Source: Colwellia sp. (GTDB taxonomy: Bacteria > Pseudomonadota > Gammaproteobacteria > Enterobacterales > Alteromonadaceae). Taken from it: a stretch of DNA of 64,000 nt. Made by a program: the position numbers and the translations under genes. Of this stretch, positions 19,480 to 28,326 are shown one piece after another. Position 1 is the first letter of the stretch, and each line of letters begins with the position of its first letter. The notes under the pieces were generated by a model. It saw only the letters and a program-made list of their open reading frames with translations. It had not been told where the DNA came from and did no database searches. Location of the stretch: contig JAPYOP010000013.1 of the NCBI GenBank assembly GCA_029938115.1, positions 29,776 to 93,775 of the forward strand, read 5' to 3'.

Positions 19480-21660
19480 TTACTTAGCTAAAAACTCGGC
19501 AAGTTCTTTAGAGTTAAATGGTTTACGTAACACTGGATATTCCCAACTTCGATCTTCAATGGCAATATAACCACTAATTGAATATACATCTATTTCTGGA
19601 AACTTATCCTTAACCATATTGACAGCTTCACGACCTGATAGATCAGGCAAAATCATATCCGTAACGAAAATATCAAATTCACTATTTTGTTCAATTGTGT
19701 CAATTAATTCCTCTTTAGTGTTTGCCATAACCACATCAGCTCCTTTGCTTTCAATAAATAAAGCGACAAACTCAGCAATACTAATCTCATCATCAAGAAC
19801 TAAAACTTTTTTCCCTTTGAGCTTGCTATTATCTTGAACGTTTTCAGTAACTTTATATCGCTCTTTTAACTCTCGGCATTTAAAAACCAAGGTGAAATGC
19901 GCGCCACCTAATTCACTTGTGCCTTCAACCTGAATTTGTCCATTATGTTTGTACATGGTGTTATAAACATTGGCTAATCCAATGCCATTCCCTTTGTTTA
20001 CAGATTTAGAACTATAAAAAGGATCAAATATTTTAGTTAAATTTTCTTCCTGTATACCTATACCACTGTCTTTTACATGTATTTCTAACCGATTGCTTGC
20101 TGACAAGTTAGCTGAGACCTCTATTTGCCCACTTAAACCTTTTTCTTGAATAGCATCTTGCGCATTAAGTACTAAGTTAAGTAAAATATTTATGAACTCT
20201 CCTTGTGGAAAATTTATAATGCAATGCATAGGTTCAAACTTAAAGTTCATGCTAATAGTACTTAACAATAACTGCTTAAATAGGTACTTATTATCTTCAA
20301 TATCTTGAACCGGATCAAAGCTCACTACTTTGATTGTTGGTTTTCGAGTAAAGGCTAACAACCGTTCGGTAACACTTTTCCCCTTATCAATAGCATTTTT
20401 CACTCGCTCTATATAAGTTGAAATATTTTGATCACCACGAGCAAACTTCATTTCTAACATTTCAATGGCACCAAGCGCTACGCCCAATACATTGTTTATA
20501 TCATGTGAAACATTTCCGAAGGTATTGCCTAATAAAGCTAAACGATTTGATATAATTTGCTGTTGTTCTTTTCTGAATTTGTCAGTGACATTTTCAACTA
20601 TCCAAATATAAATCCCTTCATCTGGTTCATAAGTAACCGACAAGTCAAAGACAGTATTATATTTATCAAAACTAACATTAGATTCTTTTATCTGCCCTTG
20701 TAACATCGCTTTCTTTTTGTAATTCATATATTCAGTGATGCTGAAATTAATGTAATTAAACAGCACTGAACTTTCATTATCATGATGTGGTGAAATATCT
20801 TGATATACCACATTGTCGTTATCATCAATAAAAAATATTGGCACTTTTATCGTTAAGTTAACCATGGCTAACAGTTTAAGTTTTTCAAAAATATTTTCTT
20901 GTCGTGAAATATCTTTTACAACGCCAAATAAACCTTGTGCTACGCCATTGTAATCAAAATCAATTTCAGCAATCACCTCGAGCTTCACTTTTGAACTATT
21001 ACTTTTTTTAATAGCTCCTTTAAAGTATAAAGGGGTTAAATCTGTAATAGTTACATTCATTTTTTCTTTGAATGAATTGCAATCTTTATCAATAAATAAA
21101 GCAGCAATATTATCAAGTGTAGGGGTGAATGATTGTTCAGAAAGTCCGTGTATGCGGTAAACTTCAGATGACCAACTAAACGTTGTCTCTTTAAAATCAT
21201 AACGCCAATGTCCTAAATTACTCACTCTTTCAGTTAACGAAAGCCAATCATTTTGTTTTTTTAACTGTGAATATATTATTTTACTGTCAGTAATATCTTT
21301 AACTGTGCCAAAAATCAAACTAGCACGGTCACCATTATATTCAATGATTTTAGCTACCGCGTGAATCCAAATGGTTTTATCATTGTTTGTTTTTAGTGGG
21401 TAAGACACATCCACATTATTGACCTCACCTTTAAGGTGACGTTCAAAATGTTGAAATATTTCAGTTAAATGTTCATCTAAAAAGTGTTTAGGCCAAAACT
21501 CTCTTGAGTCTTTAAATGCTTTTGCTTTATAACCTAAAAGCAACATCAATTGAGCTGAATAAAAAACGGTATCTTGCTCAAGATCCCATTCCCAATAAGC
21601 CTCATCGACCCCTTCAAGTAACTTGTGGGCATACTCAAAACTGAGTGAACGTGGCTTCAA
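19480..21660 (-). CDS. PAS-containing hybrid sensor histidine kinase
   Basis: Soluble hybrid kinase of 726 aa. PAS-like domains at about 20-125 (YWEWDLEQD), 140-255 and a weaker one at 265-360, then HisKA with H386 in VSHDINN, HATPase about 475-605 (N box LNLVLNAQDA, DSGIGI, NGIGLANV), and a C-terminal receiver from about 615 with the Asp in VTDMILPDLSG. I see no membrane segments. The start appears to be TTG at 21660, overlapping the TGA of the upstream response regulator by 4 bp; the next in-frame ATG would cut into PAS1. The PAS1 WEWD pattern is typical but gives no ligand clue. Confidence 0.88.
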   Translation of the reverse strand: MKPRSLSFEYAHKLLEGVDEAYWEWDLEQDTVFYSAQLMLLLGYKAKAFKDSREFWPKHFLDEHLTEIFQHFERHLKGEVNNVDVSYPLKTNNDKTIWIHAVAKIIEYNGDRASLIFGTVKDITDSKIIYSQLKKQNDWLSLTERVSNLGHWRYDFKETTFSWSSEVYRIHGLSEQSFTPTLDNIAALFIDKDCNSFKEKMNVTITDLTPLYFKGAIKKSNSSKVKLEVIAEIDFDYNGVAQGLFGVVKDISRQENIFEKLKLLAMVNLTIKVPIFFIDDNDNVVYQDISPHHDNESSVLFNYINFSITEYMNYKKKAMLQGQIKESNVSFDKYNTVFDLSVTYEPDEGIYIWIVENVTDKFRKEQQQIISNRLALLGNTFGNVSHDINNVLGVALGAIEMLEMKFARGDQNISTYIERVKNAIDKGKSVTERLLAFTRKPTIKVVSFDPVQDIEDNKYLFKQLLLSTISMNFKFEPMHCIINFPQGEFINILLNLVLNAQDAIQEKGLSGQIEVSANLSASNRLEIHVKDSGIGIQEENLTKIFDPFYSSKSVNKGNGIGLANVYNTMYKHNGQIQVEGTSELGGAHFTLVFKCRELKERYKVTENVQDNSKLKGKKVLVLDDEISIAEFVALFIESKGADVVMANTKEELIDTIEQNSEFDIFVTDMILPDLSGREAVNMVKDKFPEIDVYSISGYIAIEDRSWEYPVLRKPFNSKELAEFLAK

Positions 21661-22814
21661 AATAATTCATCCTCATCATCAAGTTCTTCACTTTCGACAG
21701 CTTGTTGAATACTTAGCATTTGCAATTTATCAACACTCAGTAAAGCACTATCAAGTAACTGAATGACTTCTATAAAGTTAACGTCATCTTGGCTGTGTTT
21801 TTTAAGAGAATCATGAACAAGATCCGTTAAATATTCTTCTTGTTCCACATTCAAATCTAGCACATGAAAACTAAAGCCTATCTTTTGAACTATTTCACTC
21901 ATCACCTCTTGTTGATGATGTTTAGATATTTCCACCATTTTTTTCGTTGAATTAACGGCTTGCGTAATTTGCTCTTGCACACCAACTAAAGAATTTTTAT
22001 AAGCGATAAACTCCATTCTTGCGCCTACACACTCAATAACAGATGCTAAAGCATCAATGTAAATATCAGTATCGACAGTCCCTTGTTCAAGGTTCAAAAT
22101 AAGAATAGAAACTAAAGAATGATTGAATATGGTTCTAGGGCCAAATTGATATAACCTAGGTTTGACCTTTAATAATTCCATAACTTCAATTTCAACAGGT
22201 GAACATATGCCCTTTTGTGCACTAAAAAACTTTGGATGTTCACTTAAAGGATAAAAAGCAATGCAACCATGCAGTCCCATACTATAAAAGTATGAAAAAA
22301 CTTCATCTCTAATTTTTTCATAAGTAGAGCATTGATTAAGTTTAGAGGTAAGCTGCATACAGCTTCCATATTTAGATGCTTGCGCCATTGAAATATTAAT
22401 GACATTTTCTTTCGACTTTATTTCAGCTTCAAAATCATTGATTTTGTCTTGATAAGAAATTAAGTGCTGTAATTTGTTGCGTAAAGTCAGCAAAGAAATG
22501 GGTTTAGCCAAAAAATCATCTGCACCACATTCCAAACCTTTAAGAATAGCTTCATCGGTGGCTAACCCCGAGTATAAAATAAAGGATGTTGGTGCTTTAT
22601 CGACATTTTGTTTGGATTTAATCCAACTCGAACCTTTCTCATCGCCAATATATTCATCAACTAAAGCGATATCAAATTTTATTTCCTTTAATAAATCATC
22701 AGCAACAGAGAGGTTATTAGCACATTTAATCTCAAAATCATCTTCTAGACTTTCAGCTAATAACTTAAGGTATTCCAAATCATCATCAATGATCAAAAGG
22801 TTATGTTTACTCAT
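21657..22814 (-). CDS. Response regulator with N-terminal receiver and novel helical C-terminus
   Basis: 385 aa. Receiver at residues 1-120 (LLIIDDD acidic pair, phospho-acceptor Asp in ALVDEYIG, Lys in FLAKPIS), then a helical linker and a 250-residue region I do not recognise. The extreme C-terminus is very acidic and ends DEDELF, resembling the tails of CheD (DVELF) and the CheZ-like protein (SVDLF) in the same cluster. It is co-translated with the downstream hybrid kinase (4-bp overlap), so it is probably its partner receiver. No DNA-binding or enzymatic output domain is visible; a protein-interaction output is inferred. Confidence 0.8.
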   Translation of the reverse strand: MSKHNLLIIDDDLEYLKLLAESLEDDFEIKCANNLSVADDLLKEIKFDIALVDEYIGDEKGSSWIKSKQNVDKAPTSFILYSGLATDEAILKGLECGADDFLAKPISLLTLRNKLQHLISYQDKINDFEAEIKSKENVINISMAQASKYGSCMQLTSKLNQCSTYEKIRDEVFSYFYSMGLHGCIAFYPLSEHPKFFSAQKGICSPVEIEVMELLKVKPRLYQFGPRTIFNHSLVSILILNLEQGTVDTDIYIDALASVIECVGARMEFIAYKNSLVGVQEQITQAVNSTKKMVEISKHHQQEVMSEIVQKIGFSFHVLDLNVEQEEYLTDLVHDSLKKHSQDDVNFIEVIQLLDSALLSVDKLQMLSIQQAVESEELDDEDELF

Positions 22815-22871
22815 TGCTACTTATCCTTGTGTTACAAAATAAATTTCCTAATGTGTACTCTTTATAGAAAC

Positions 22872-24611
22872 TTAATGTTTGATGTTATGCCAAACATAGC
22901 TGGCCGAGACTAAAGTACCGTTATCTTGGTAGTCTAAGGTGTCACACAGTTGGTTTACTAACTCTATGCCACGTCCACTTAAATTTAGGCCCTTATCTTG
23001 TGCATAACTATTACTTTTTAAGACATTAAAAATGTCGAAACCTTCACCACTGTCTTTAATGCTAATAAACATTTTTCCACCGTGACTAAATGGAAAATAA
23101 TAAAGTTCGATACGAACAAAGCCATCAAGTAAATATTCTAAACGCTTTGAGCGTTCTTTATAGTACTGACTAAACCCTTCAGCAGAGTTTTTAAGAGAAG
23201 AGTCCATACCTAGCACCCCATGATCTAATGAATTAATAAACAGTTCAGTAATAATGGTGTACAAACTTTGCCAATGCTCACCGGCACCTTCAATATCATT
23301 TATTTGGTTCATGATAATGGGGATTGGATTTACACTAGCAAGTAATTTATCGGTTAGTTCTAACTGCCATGACCAACTAGGAGAGGTATTATAAAAGGCT
23401 TCTTCTACAATAAAGGTTTCTGGCATTTGAGGTTGATTAGCTTTATTAATGGATTCACTTTCTTGCCAGCCTGAACAAGGAACATCAACAAGGGACATAT
23501 CATCTTCCAGAGGCATACTTTTACAAAAGTTTTTTAATCTTAATGCAACTTTTGTGGCTATATCACCATTTAATAATCCCTTCTCTGCTGCCTGTTCGAA
23601 ATGCAACACGCCAAACTCTTGCCCTTGTTCATTTCTAGCTTCAATAATACCATCCGTTATTAATACAAACCTATCGCTAGCATCCACAGACACAATGGCA
23701 AGTTCAATATTAATAATAAGTTTAGGCAAAATTCCTAGCGGCGGATGAATAGATTGAAAACGATGCTTAATGACACCTGATTGAGAAAAAAGGTAGCCAT
23801 CCGGTAAGCCCGCATTAAATACATATAAGGATTTATCATGCTCTGAAATACAAGCAAAACACGCGGCAAAAAATAAATCTTTAGGCAATAAATCACATAA
23901 CTGCTTATTAATTTGTGCAATTATGTCTAAGATAGAAAAACCTTTTTTTGTCATTGCTCTAAAAGTTTCAGTAACGGGTATGGCACCAATAGAAGCTCTT
24001 AAGCCATGTCCGGTAAAATCGCCTAACAAAACGTGTATATCGCCATTTGGGCATAACGATGTTAATTGCATGTCACCACTAAAAATAGTAGCAGCTTGTT
24101 TAATAACGCTTATTTTATTTAAAGCAAAATTTCTAGACTCTATCACATCAGACATAAGCTTTTCAGCCAGTTCAGCATCTTTTTGCTGTTCTTGCTGCAA
24201 TTTTTTAACTTGAAAATATAAATCACTTATTCGTTGAATCGACTTTATTTTTGCTTTAAAGACTTGCGGAGAAAAAGGTCTAACTAGAATGCCATCTCCG
24301 CCAGCTTCAACACTATCTATATAAGATTGTTCGGTATCCATGCTGGTTATAAAAATTAATGGGGCTAGGTTTTCTTTACAAATATTTTTTATTCGACGAG
24401 TTGCTTCATAACCATCCATCACTGGCATGTTTATATCCATCAAAACTAAGTCGGGTTGATACTCAACATACATTTCAACACCACAAGCGCCATCATTAGC
24501 AACAACAACTTGATAGTTTTCTTCCTTTAAAAGCGCAGACAGCATCATACATTGCGTCATAGAATCATCAACTACGAGTGCTAATTTTGCATGTGTGTTA
24601 ATATTTGTCAT
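22872..24611 (-). CDS. Receiver-PP2C (SpoIIE-type)-HATPase partner-switch regulator, HsbR-like
   Basis: 579-aa fusion with three parts: receiver 8-125 (phospho-acceptor D59 in LMDINMP), short coiled linker with KKLQQEQQKDAEL, PP2C/SpoIIE phosphatase about 165-375 (LLGDFTGHG, LITDGIIEA), and an RsbW-like ATPase/kinase about 410-575 (N box ITELFINSLDHG, IKDSGEGFD, GRGIELV). This is the architecture of Pseudomonas HsbR (established), which both phosphorylates and dephosphorylates a STAS partner. Its likely partner is the STAS protein encoded 18 bp upstream. A diguanylate cyclase downstream completes the resemblance to the Hsb system. Confidence 0.9.
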   Translation of the reverse strand: MTNINTHAKLALVVDDSMTQCMMLSALLKEENYQVVVANDGACGVEMYVEYQPDLVLMDINMPVMDGYEATRRIKNICKENLAPLIFITSMDTEQSYIDSVEAGGDGILVRPFSPQVFKAKIKSIQRISDLYFQVKKLQQEQQKDAELAEKLMSDVIESRNFALNKISVIKQAATIFSGDMQLTSLCPNGDIHVLLGDFTGHGLRASIGAIPVTETFRAMTKKGFSILDIIAQINKQLCDLLPKDLFFAACFACISEHDKSLYVFNAGLPDGYLFSQSGVIKHRFQSIHPPLGILPKLIINIELAIVSVDASDRFVLITDGIIEARNEQGQEFGVLHFEQAAEKGLLNGDIATKVALRLKNFCKSMPLEDDMSLVDVPCSGWQESESINKANQPQMPETFIVEEAFYNTSPSWSWQLELTDKLLASVNPIPIIMNQINDIEGAGEHWQSLYTIITELFINSLDHGVLGMDSSLKNSAEGFSQYYKERSKRLEYLLDGFVRIELYYFPFSHGGKMFISIKDSGEGFDIFNVLKSNSYAQDKGLNLSGRGIELVNQLCDTLDYQDNGTLVSASYVWHNIKH

Positions 24612-24629
24612 GGCTATAAAGCTCTAGGT

Positions 24630-24938
24630 CTAATGCTGAATAGTCATTAATCGGTGAAACTGAGCTATTTCTAGAATTTTATTTACCGTATCACTCGGCT
24701 TACTAATAACCAGCTTACTCGAATGTAAATCTACATGATCTTTTAGAAGTAAAATCATACCCAAAGCAGAGCTATCCATATAATCTGTTTCACTTAAATC
24801 TAAAACATAACTCATGTGCTTATCCAAGCAATGACTATAGGCATCGCGAAATTGCTGATGCAGTGAAAAGTCAAAGCGCTCATTAACACTTATAATAACC
24901 TGATTATTCTCTTGTGAAATATTGCAGTTTACAGACAT
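24630..24938 (-). CDS. STAS-domain anti-anti-sigma factor-like protein (partner-switch substrate)
   Basis: 102 aa, one STAS domain. The phosphorylatable serine motif is intact: TDYMDSSALG at residues 51-60, as in SpoIIAA and RsbV. It immediately precedes the PP2C/kinase gene, so reversible Ser phosphorylation by that protein is the natural inference. The final target could be an anti-sigma activity or, as with HsbA, a diguanylate cyclase; the nearby GGDEF protein is the obvious candidate. Confidence 0.88.
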   Translation of the reverse strand: MSVNCNISQENNQVIISVNERFDFSLHQQFRDAYSHCLDKHMSYVLDLSETDYMDSSALGMILLLKDHVDLHSSKLVISKPSDTVNKILEIAQFHRLMTIQH

Positions 24939-24987
24939 CTATATTCTCCCTAAAGTGATCTTTAAATTCTCATTCAATATTTTTTCT

Positions 24988-25539
24988 CTAAAATAAGTCT
25001 ACACTACCCTCATCCATCGTTAATTGTTTTACACTTCTAGCATCTTCAGTTTGCTTGGTTTCATAATAAATCTTTTGACACCTGTCCTTTAATGCGAGTA
25101 GTTGTTCATGAACAGGGGTTTGCTTATTTTGTTCGAAGCTAATCAAAACATCACTGATATCATGTATGCTTTGAATATTAGCCTCTAAAGACTCTAATGA
25201 TTGTCTGGTTAAATCTTCAAATTGTAAGGAGCGAACGCCTTGAGAAACAGCCTCAGCAATTTTCGGTGAAATACCGGCTAATGTCTTTATAACTTCAGTG
25301 ATATTACACTCTACTCCAGCTTGAATGACTGTTTGCTGGTTAGTCGTTAAGGTTTGTAAATCTTTGAAACTTGATGAAATATCCCCAACAGCCTCTTCAA
25401 CAATTAGTCGGGTTCTATTAAGCTCTGCTTCTATAATATTTATCTCTTGATGTAAAAACTGCTGTAATTCAAATACAACATTATGAATTAACACATTGTC
25501 AACATCGGGCATCTCTTCAAATCGTTCAACCGAAGTCAT
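24988..25539 (-). CDS. CheZ-like helical chemotaxis phosphatase candidate
   Basis: 183 aa, almost all helix. Residues 106-113 read QFEDLTRQ; D109 and Q113 have the same D-x-x-x-Q spacing as the catalytic Asp and Gln of CheZ (DLTGQ in E. coli, established). The C-terminus ends in an acidic/hydrophobic peptide GSVDLF, as CheZ ends in a short CheY-binding peptide. The start overlaps the cheB stop by 4 bp. Overall similarity to CheZ beyond these features is weak by eye, so the assignment is inference; a structural scaffold is the alternative. Confidence 0.6.
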   Translation of the reverse strand: MTSVERFEEMPDVDNVLIHNVVFELQQFLHQEINIIEAELNRTRLIVEEAVGDISSSFKDLQTLTTNQQTVIQAGVECNITEVIKTLAGISPKIAEAVSQGVRSLQFEDLTRQSLESLEANIQSIHDISDVLISFEQNKQTPVHEQLLALKDRCQKIYYETKQTEDARSVKQLTMDEGSVDLF

Positions 25540-26618
25540 AAAGCCTCTCTCATTTCATCTCTATTTAAGGAGGCATAGTCCAAAATTGATTTACCAATAT
25601 CATTTAATGGTAACTCTAAACAATGTGCATCAATTGCATGAGCTTTACCTGGCATTCCCCAAATCAAGCTTGTATTTTTGTCTTGCACAATAGTTTTTGC
25701 GCCTTGTTTTTTCAACCTGAGCATCCCTTGCGCTCCATCTTGCCCCATACCGGTTAATAAAACGGCTTGGACATTTCCAGCAAGATCTAACAGTGAATCA
25801 AATAGAACATCAACAGCAGGTTTATGCCGATTAACTTCTGCAGAATCAATTAAAGTACAAAACAATGCCCCGTTTTTATGAACAACTTCTAAATGTAAAT
25901 CTCCGGGCGCGATATAAACATTACCTTGCTTTATTTTTTGACCATGACTCGCTTCATGAACTTGCATTGGGCATAGTTCATCTAAACGCTTAGCAAAACT
26001 TAAACTGAAACTCTTAGGAATATGCTGTGCAATAACTATTGGTGGTGAATTTTCAGGCATAGTTATCAACAGTTTTTTAAGTGCTTCTGTGCCGCCCGTT
26101 GAAGCGCCAATTGCCACAATATGATTACTTCGTTTAACTCCTTCAAAATTATGTACATTAATACTTTCAAGGCTATCTTTAGTTAAGTTAGAACTTAGTT
26201 TAAAGTTTTTTTGATCTACGGTGGCAGATTGAGTTATTTTATAAATCAATGTTTCCTTGAAACTATCTTTTGTAGCTAATAGCTCTTGAACACTGGGTTT
26301 CGCAATGAAATCTACCGCCCCAAGTTCAAGTGCTTGCAGAGTGATATTGGCACCTTTCGTTGTTAGCGTCGAAAGCATAATGACAGGCATGGGTCGTAAG
26401 CGCATTAAATTAGTAAGAAAGGTAATGCCATCCATTTTGGGCATTTCTACATCAAGCGTTAAAACATCAGGATTTAATTTTTTAATTAACTCACGAGCTA
26501 CAATTGGATCTTCAGCTTCTCCCACAACCACAATATTAGGCGCTTGACTCAGTGCATCCTTAATTATGTTACGAATAACCGTTGAATCATCAATTACTAA
26601 CACCTTAATGGTACTCAT
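25536..26618 (-). CDS. cheB: Chemotaxis response regulator methylesterase CheB
   Basis: Removes methyl groups from (and may deamidate) chemoreceptor glutamates. 360 aa: receiver with D56 in LTLDVEMPKMDG, linker about 125-160, methylesterase domain with catalytic S173 (IGASTGG), H199 (AQHIPKS) and D294 (LTGMGQDG). All three catalytic residues are present. It lies 94 bp after cheD and is co-translated with the CheZ-like gene. Confidence 0.97.
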   Translation of the reverse strand: MSTIKVLVIDDSTVIRNIIKDALSQAPNIVVVGEAEDPIVARELIKKLNPDVLTLDVEMPKMDGITFLTNLMRLRPMPVIMLSTLTTKGANITLQALELGAVDFIAKPSVQELLATKDSFKETLIYKITQSATVDQKNFKLSSNLTKDSLESINVHNFEGVKRSNHIVAIGASTGGTEALKKLLITMPENSPPIVIAQHIPKSFSLSFAKRLDELCPMQVHEASHGQKIKQGNVYIAPGDLHLEVVHKNGALFCTLIDSAEVNRHKPAVDVLFDSLLDLAGNVQAVLLTGMGQDGAQGMLRLKKQGAKTIVQDKNTSLIWGMPGKAHAIDAHCLELPLNDIGKSILDYASLNRDEMREAL

Positions 26619-26712
26619 ATTTACTTCCTTTCACCGTAATCACCTATTTAGCAGGCACCATTGCAAAGAGCACGCCCCACTACAGTATATATATATATTG
26701 ATTAAAAAATGT

Positions 26713-27372
26713 TTAAAACAGTTCCACGTCTCCATCTACTTTAGTAGATTCAATTTCACTACTGTAATCTGTTTCACGTTTAACAATTGTATTGTTATGC
26801 AAGTTATCTAATCGTTTAACAAATGCTCGACCATTGTGAGGAACAAATAAAATTTTTCTAGGATAAATATCACCTAAATCAGTACTTTCTATCTCAATCC
26901 CTTCTTGAGCCAAGTAATCAAAAACAAAATCAATATTTCGCTGACCAACATCAGACATTTGTTTTAGTACTTTTCCGCCACCAAATAATTTTGCTTTTAA
27001 ATTTATTCGTCTACCACCACATTTTAAAATTTCATTAATTAAGTGCTCCATAGCATAATTACCATAACGTGTCGCATCAGTTAGTTTATCTCGGCTCCCC
27101 CATGTCACTTCATGACGTTTTTTGTCAGTGACAGGCAACATAAAATGGTTCATGCCACCAATTTTAACCCGGCTATCCCAAATACATGCTGAAATACATG
27201 ACCCTAATGTGGTTGCTATAGCTACATTGCCAGTAGTCATGTAAAACTGGCCAGGCAAGATTTTTGCAACCACAATATCTCGTTGCTTATCCCAGTAATG
27301 ATTAATATGGCTGAACTCAGGTAAACACTTTGCCATACAGGCTTGTACCATTGGGTGTTTATCTCGACTCAC
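26713..27372 (-). CDS. cheD: Chemoreceptor glutamine deamidase CheD
   Basis: Deamidates receptor glutamines and binds signalling partners. The family core is clear: TTLGSCISACIWD with the catalytic Cys, and GGMNHFMLP with the catalytic His. I use the GTG at 27372, which has a GTGAGGG Shine-Dalgarno; the frame stays open to a TTG at 27390 without one. The C-terminal tail ends DGDVELF, matching the tails of two other cluster proteins (SVDLF, DEDELF). A short palindrome lies just upstream. Confidence 0.92.
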   Translation of the reverse strand: MSRDKHPMVQACMAKCLPEFSHINHYWDKQRDIVVAKILPGQFYMTTGNVAIATTLGSCISACIWDSRVKIGGMNHFMLPVTDKKRHEVTWGSRDKLTDATRYGNYAMEHLINEILKCGGRRINLKAKLFGGGKVLKQMSDVGQRNIDFVFDYLAQEGIEIESTDLGDIYPRKILFVPHNGRAFVKRLDNLHNNTIVKRETDYSSEIESTKVDGDVELF

Positions 27373-27395
27373 ACTTCCCTCACTTTTCAATAGAC

Positions 27396-27418
27396 TGCCG
27401 GCATCAATGCCGACCTAC
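27396..27418. repeat. REP-like palindrome between cheR and cheD
   Basis: CGGCAT and ATGCCG arms around CA, flanked by further G/C-rich bases and GACCTAC, in an AT-rich gap. It looks like the REP-type palindromes seen in marine gammaproteobacteria; this is a resemblance, with only one copy noticed here. Confidence 0.4.
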
Positions 27419-27459
27419 AACTTGGTAACAGTTACCTAACCTTAAGCTTTGGTATAATT

Positions 27460-28320
27460 TCATAGTGGTTTTCTAAAAACAGTTCGCCCAACATTATCGA
27501 AATGCTGCTGGTAAGCGCCTAAATTTTCACTATGTCCCAACATTAACAGGCCACCTGGAGCTAATAAATCATAGTACCGAGTGAATAACTCTTGCTGTGT
27601 CGGTTTATCAAAATAAATAATCACATTGCGACAAAAAATAACATCAAAAGGTCCTTTCATTGGCCAGTCATGCAATAAGTTCAATTGCTTAAAGGTTATC
27701 AAGTCACTCAATCCTTTATTAACCTTTATGTTATTTTCATTTTCTCCAAAACCACGCTTAAAGTATTTGTGTTTAAAATCTTCATTAATATTTTCAATTC
27801 GCTTGTACTCATAAACACCTGTTTTTCCTTTAGCTAAAACATTTGAATCAATGTCGGTGGCAAGGATTTTTACATCCCAAGCAGATAACTTTTTGTGCAT
27901 AGTTTCTAATACTGTTATGGCAATACTATAAGGCTCTTCGCCAGTAGAGCTTGCGGAAGACCATATACGTAAACGCTTTTTACCATTAGCTTGCACATTT
28001 CTGTTCTTCATTAACCGTGGCAACTCTTCGGTTGCCAAATAATCAAAATGATGCTGTTCTCTAAAGAAACTAGTCAAATTAGTGGTAATAGCATTAATAA
28101 AATAGTCTTTTTCTTGTTCTCCATGATTACGCAATAACTGACAATAAGCGCTAAATGATTTAAGTTTACGTTCTCTAACTATACGAGTAAGGCGGCGGTA
28201 CACCATTTCACGCTTATTATCATTGAGTACTATCCCTGTAGACTGATAAACAAACTGACATATAAAATTAAAATCTTCATCTGTCAGTCGTACCGCTGTA
28301 TCTCGAGTATCTTTAATCAT
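27460..28320 (-). CDS. cheR: Chemotaxis protein methyltransferase CheR
   Basis: SAM-dependent methylation of receptor glutamates. 286 aa with N-terminal helical CheR domain (FICQFVYQSTGI), a basic RRLTRIVRER stretch, SAM-binding IWSSASSTGEEPYS, NLTSFFRE, and FDVIFCRNVIIYF. It lies 6 bp after the receptor gene, whose C-terminus carries an xWxxF tethering pentapeptide, so the two are probably dedicated partners. Confidence 0.97.
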   Translation of the reverse strand: MIKDTRDTAVRLTDEDFNFICQFVYQSTGIVLNDNKREMVYRRLTRIVRERKLKSFSAYCQLLRNHGEQEKDYFINAITTNLTSFFREQHHFDYLATEELPRLMKNRNVQANGKKRLRIWSSASSTGEEPYSIAITVLETMHKKLSAWDVKILATDIDSNVLAKGKTGVYEYKRIENINEDFKHKYFKRGFGENENNIKVNKGLSDLITFKQLNLLHDWPMKGPFDVIFCRNVIIYFDKPTQQELFTRYYDLLAPGGLLMLGHSENLGAYQQHFDNVGRTVFRKPL

Positions 28321-28326
28321 TAGTAA

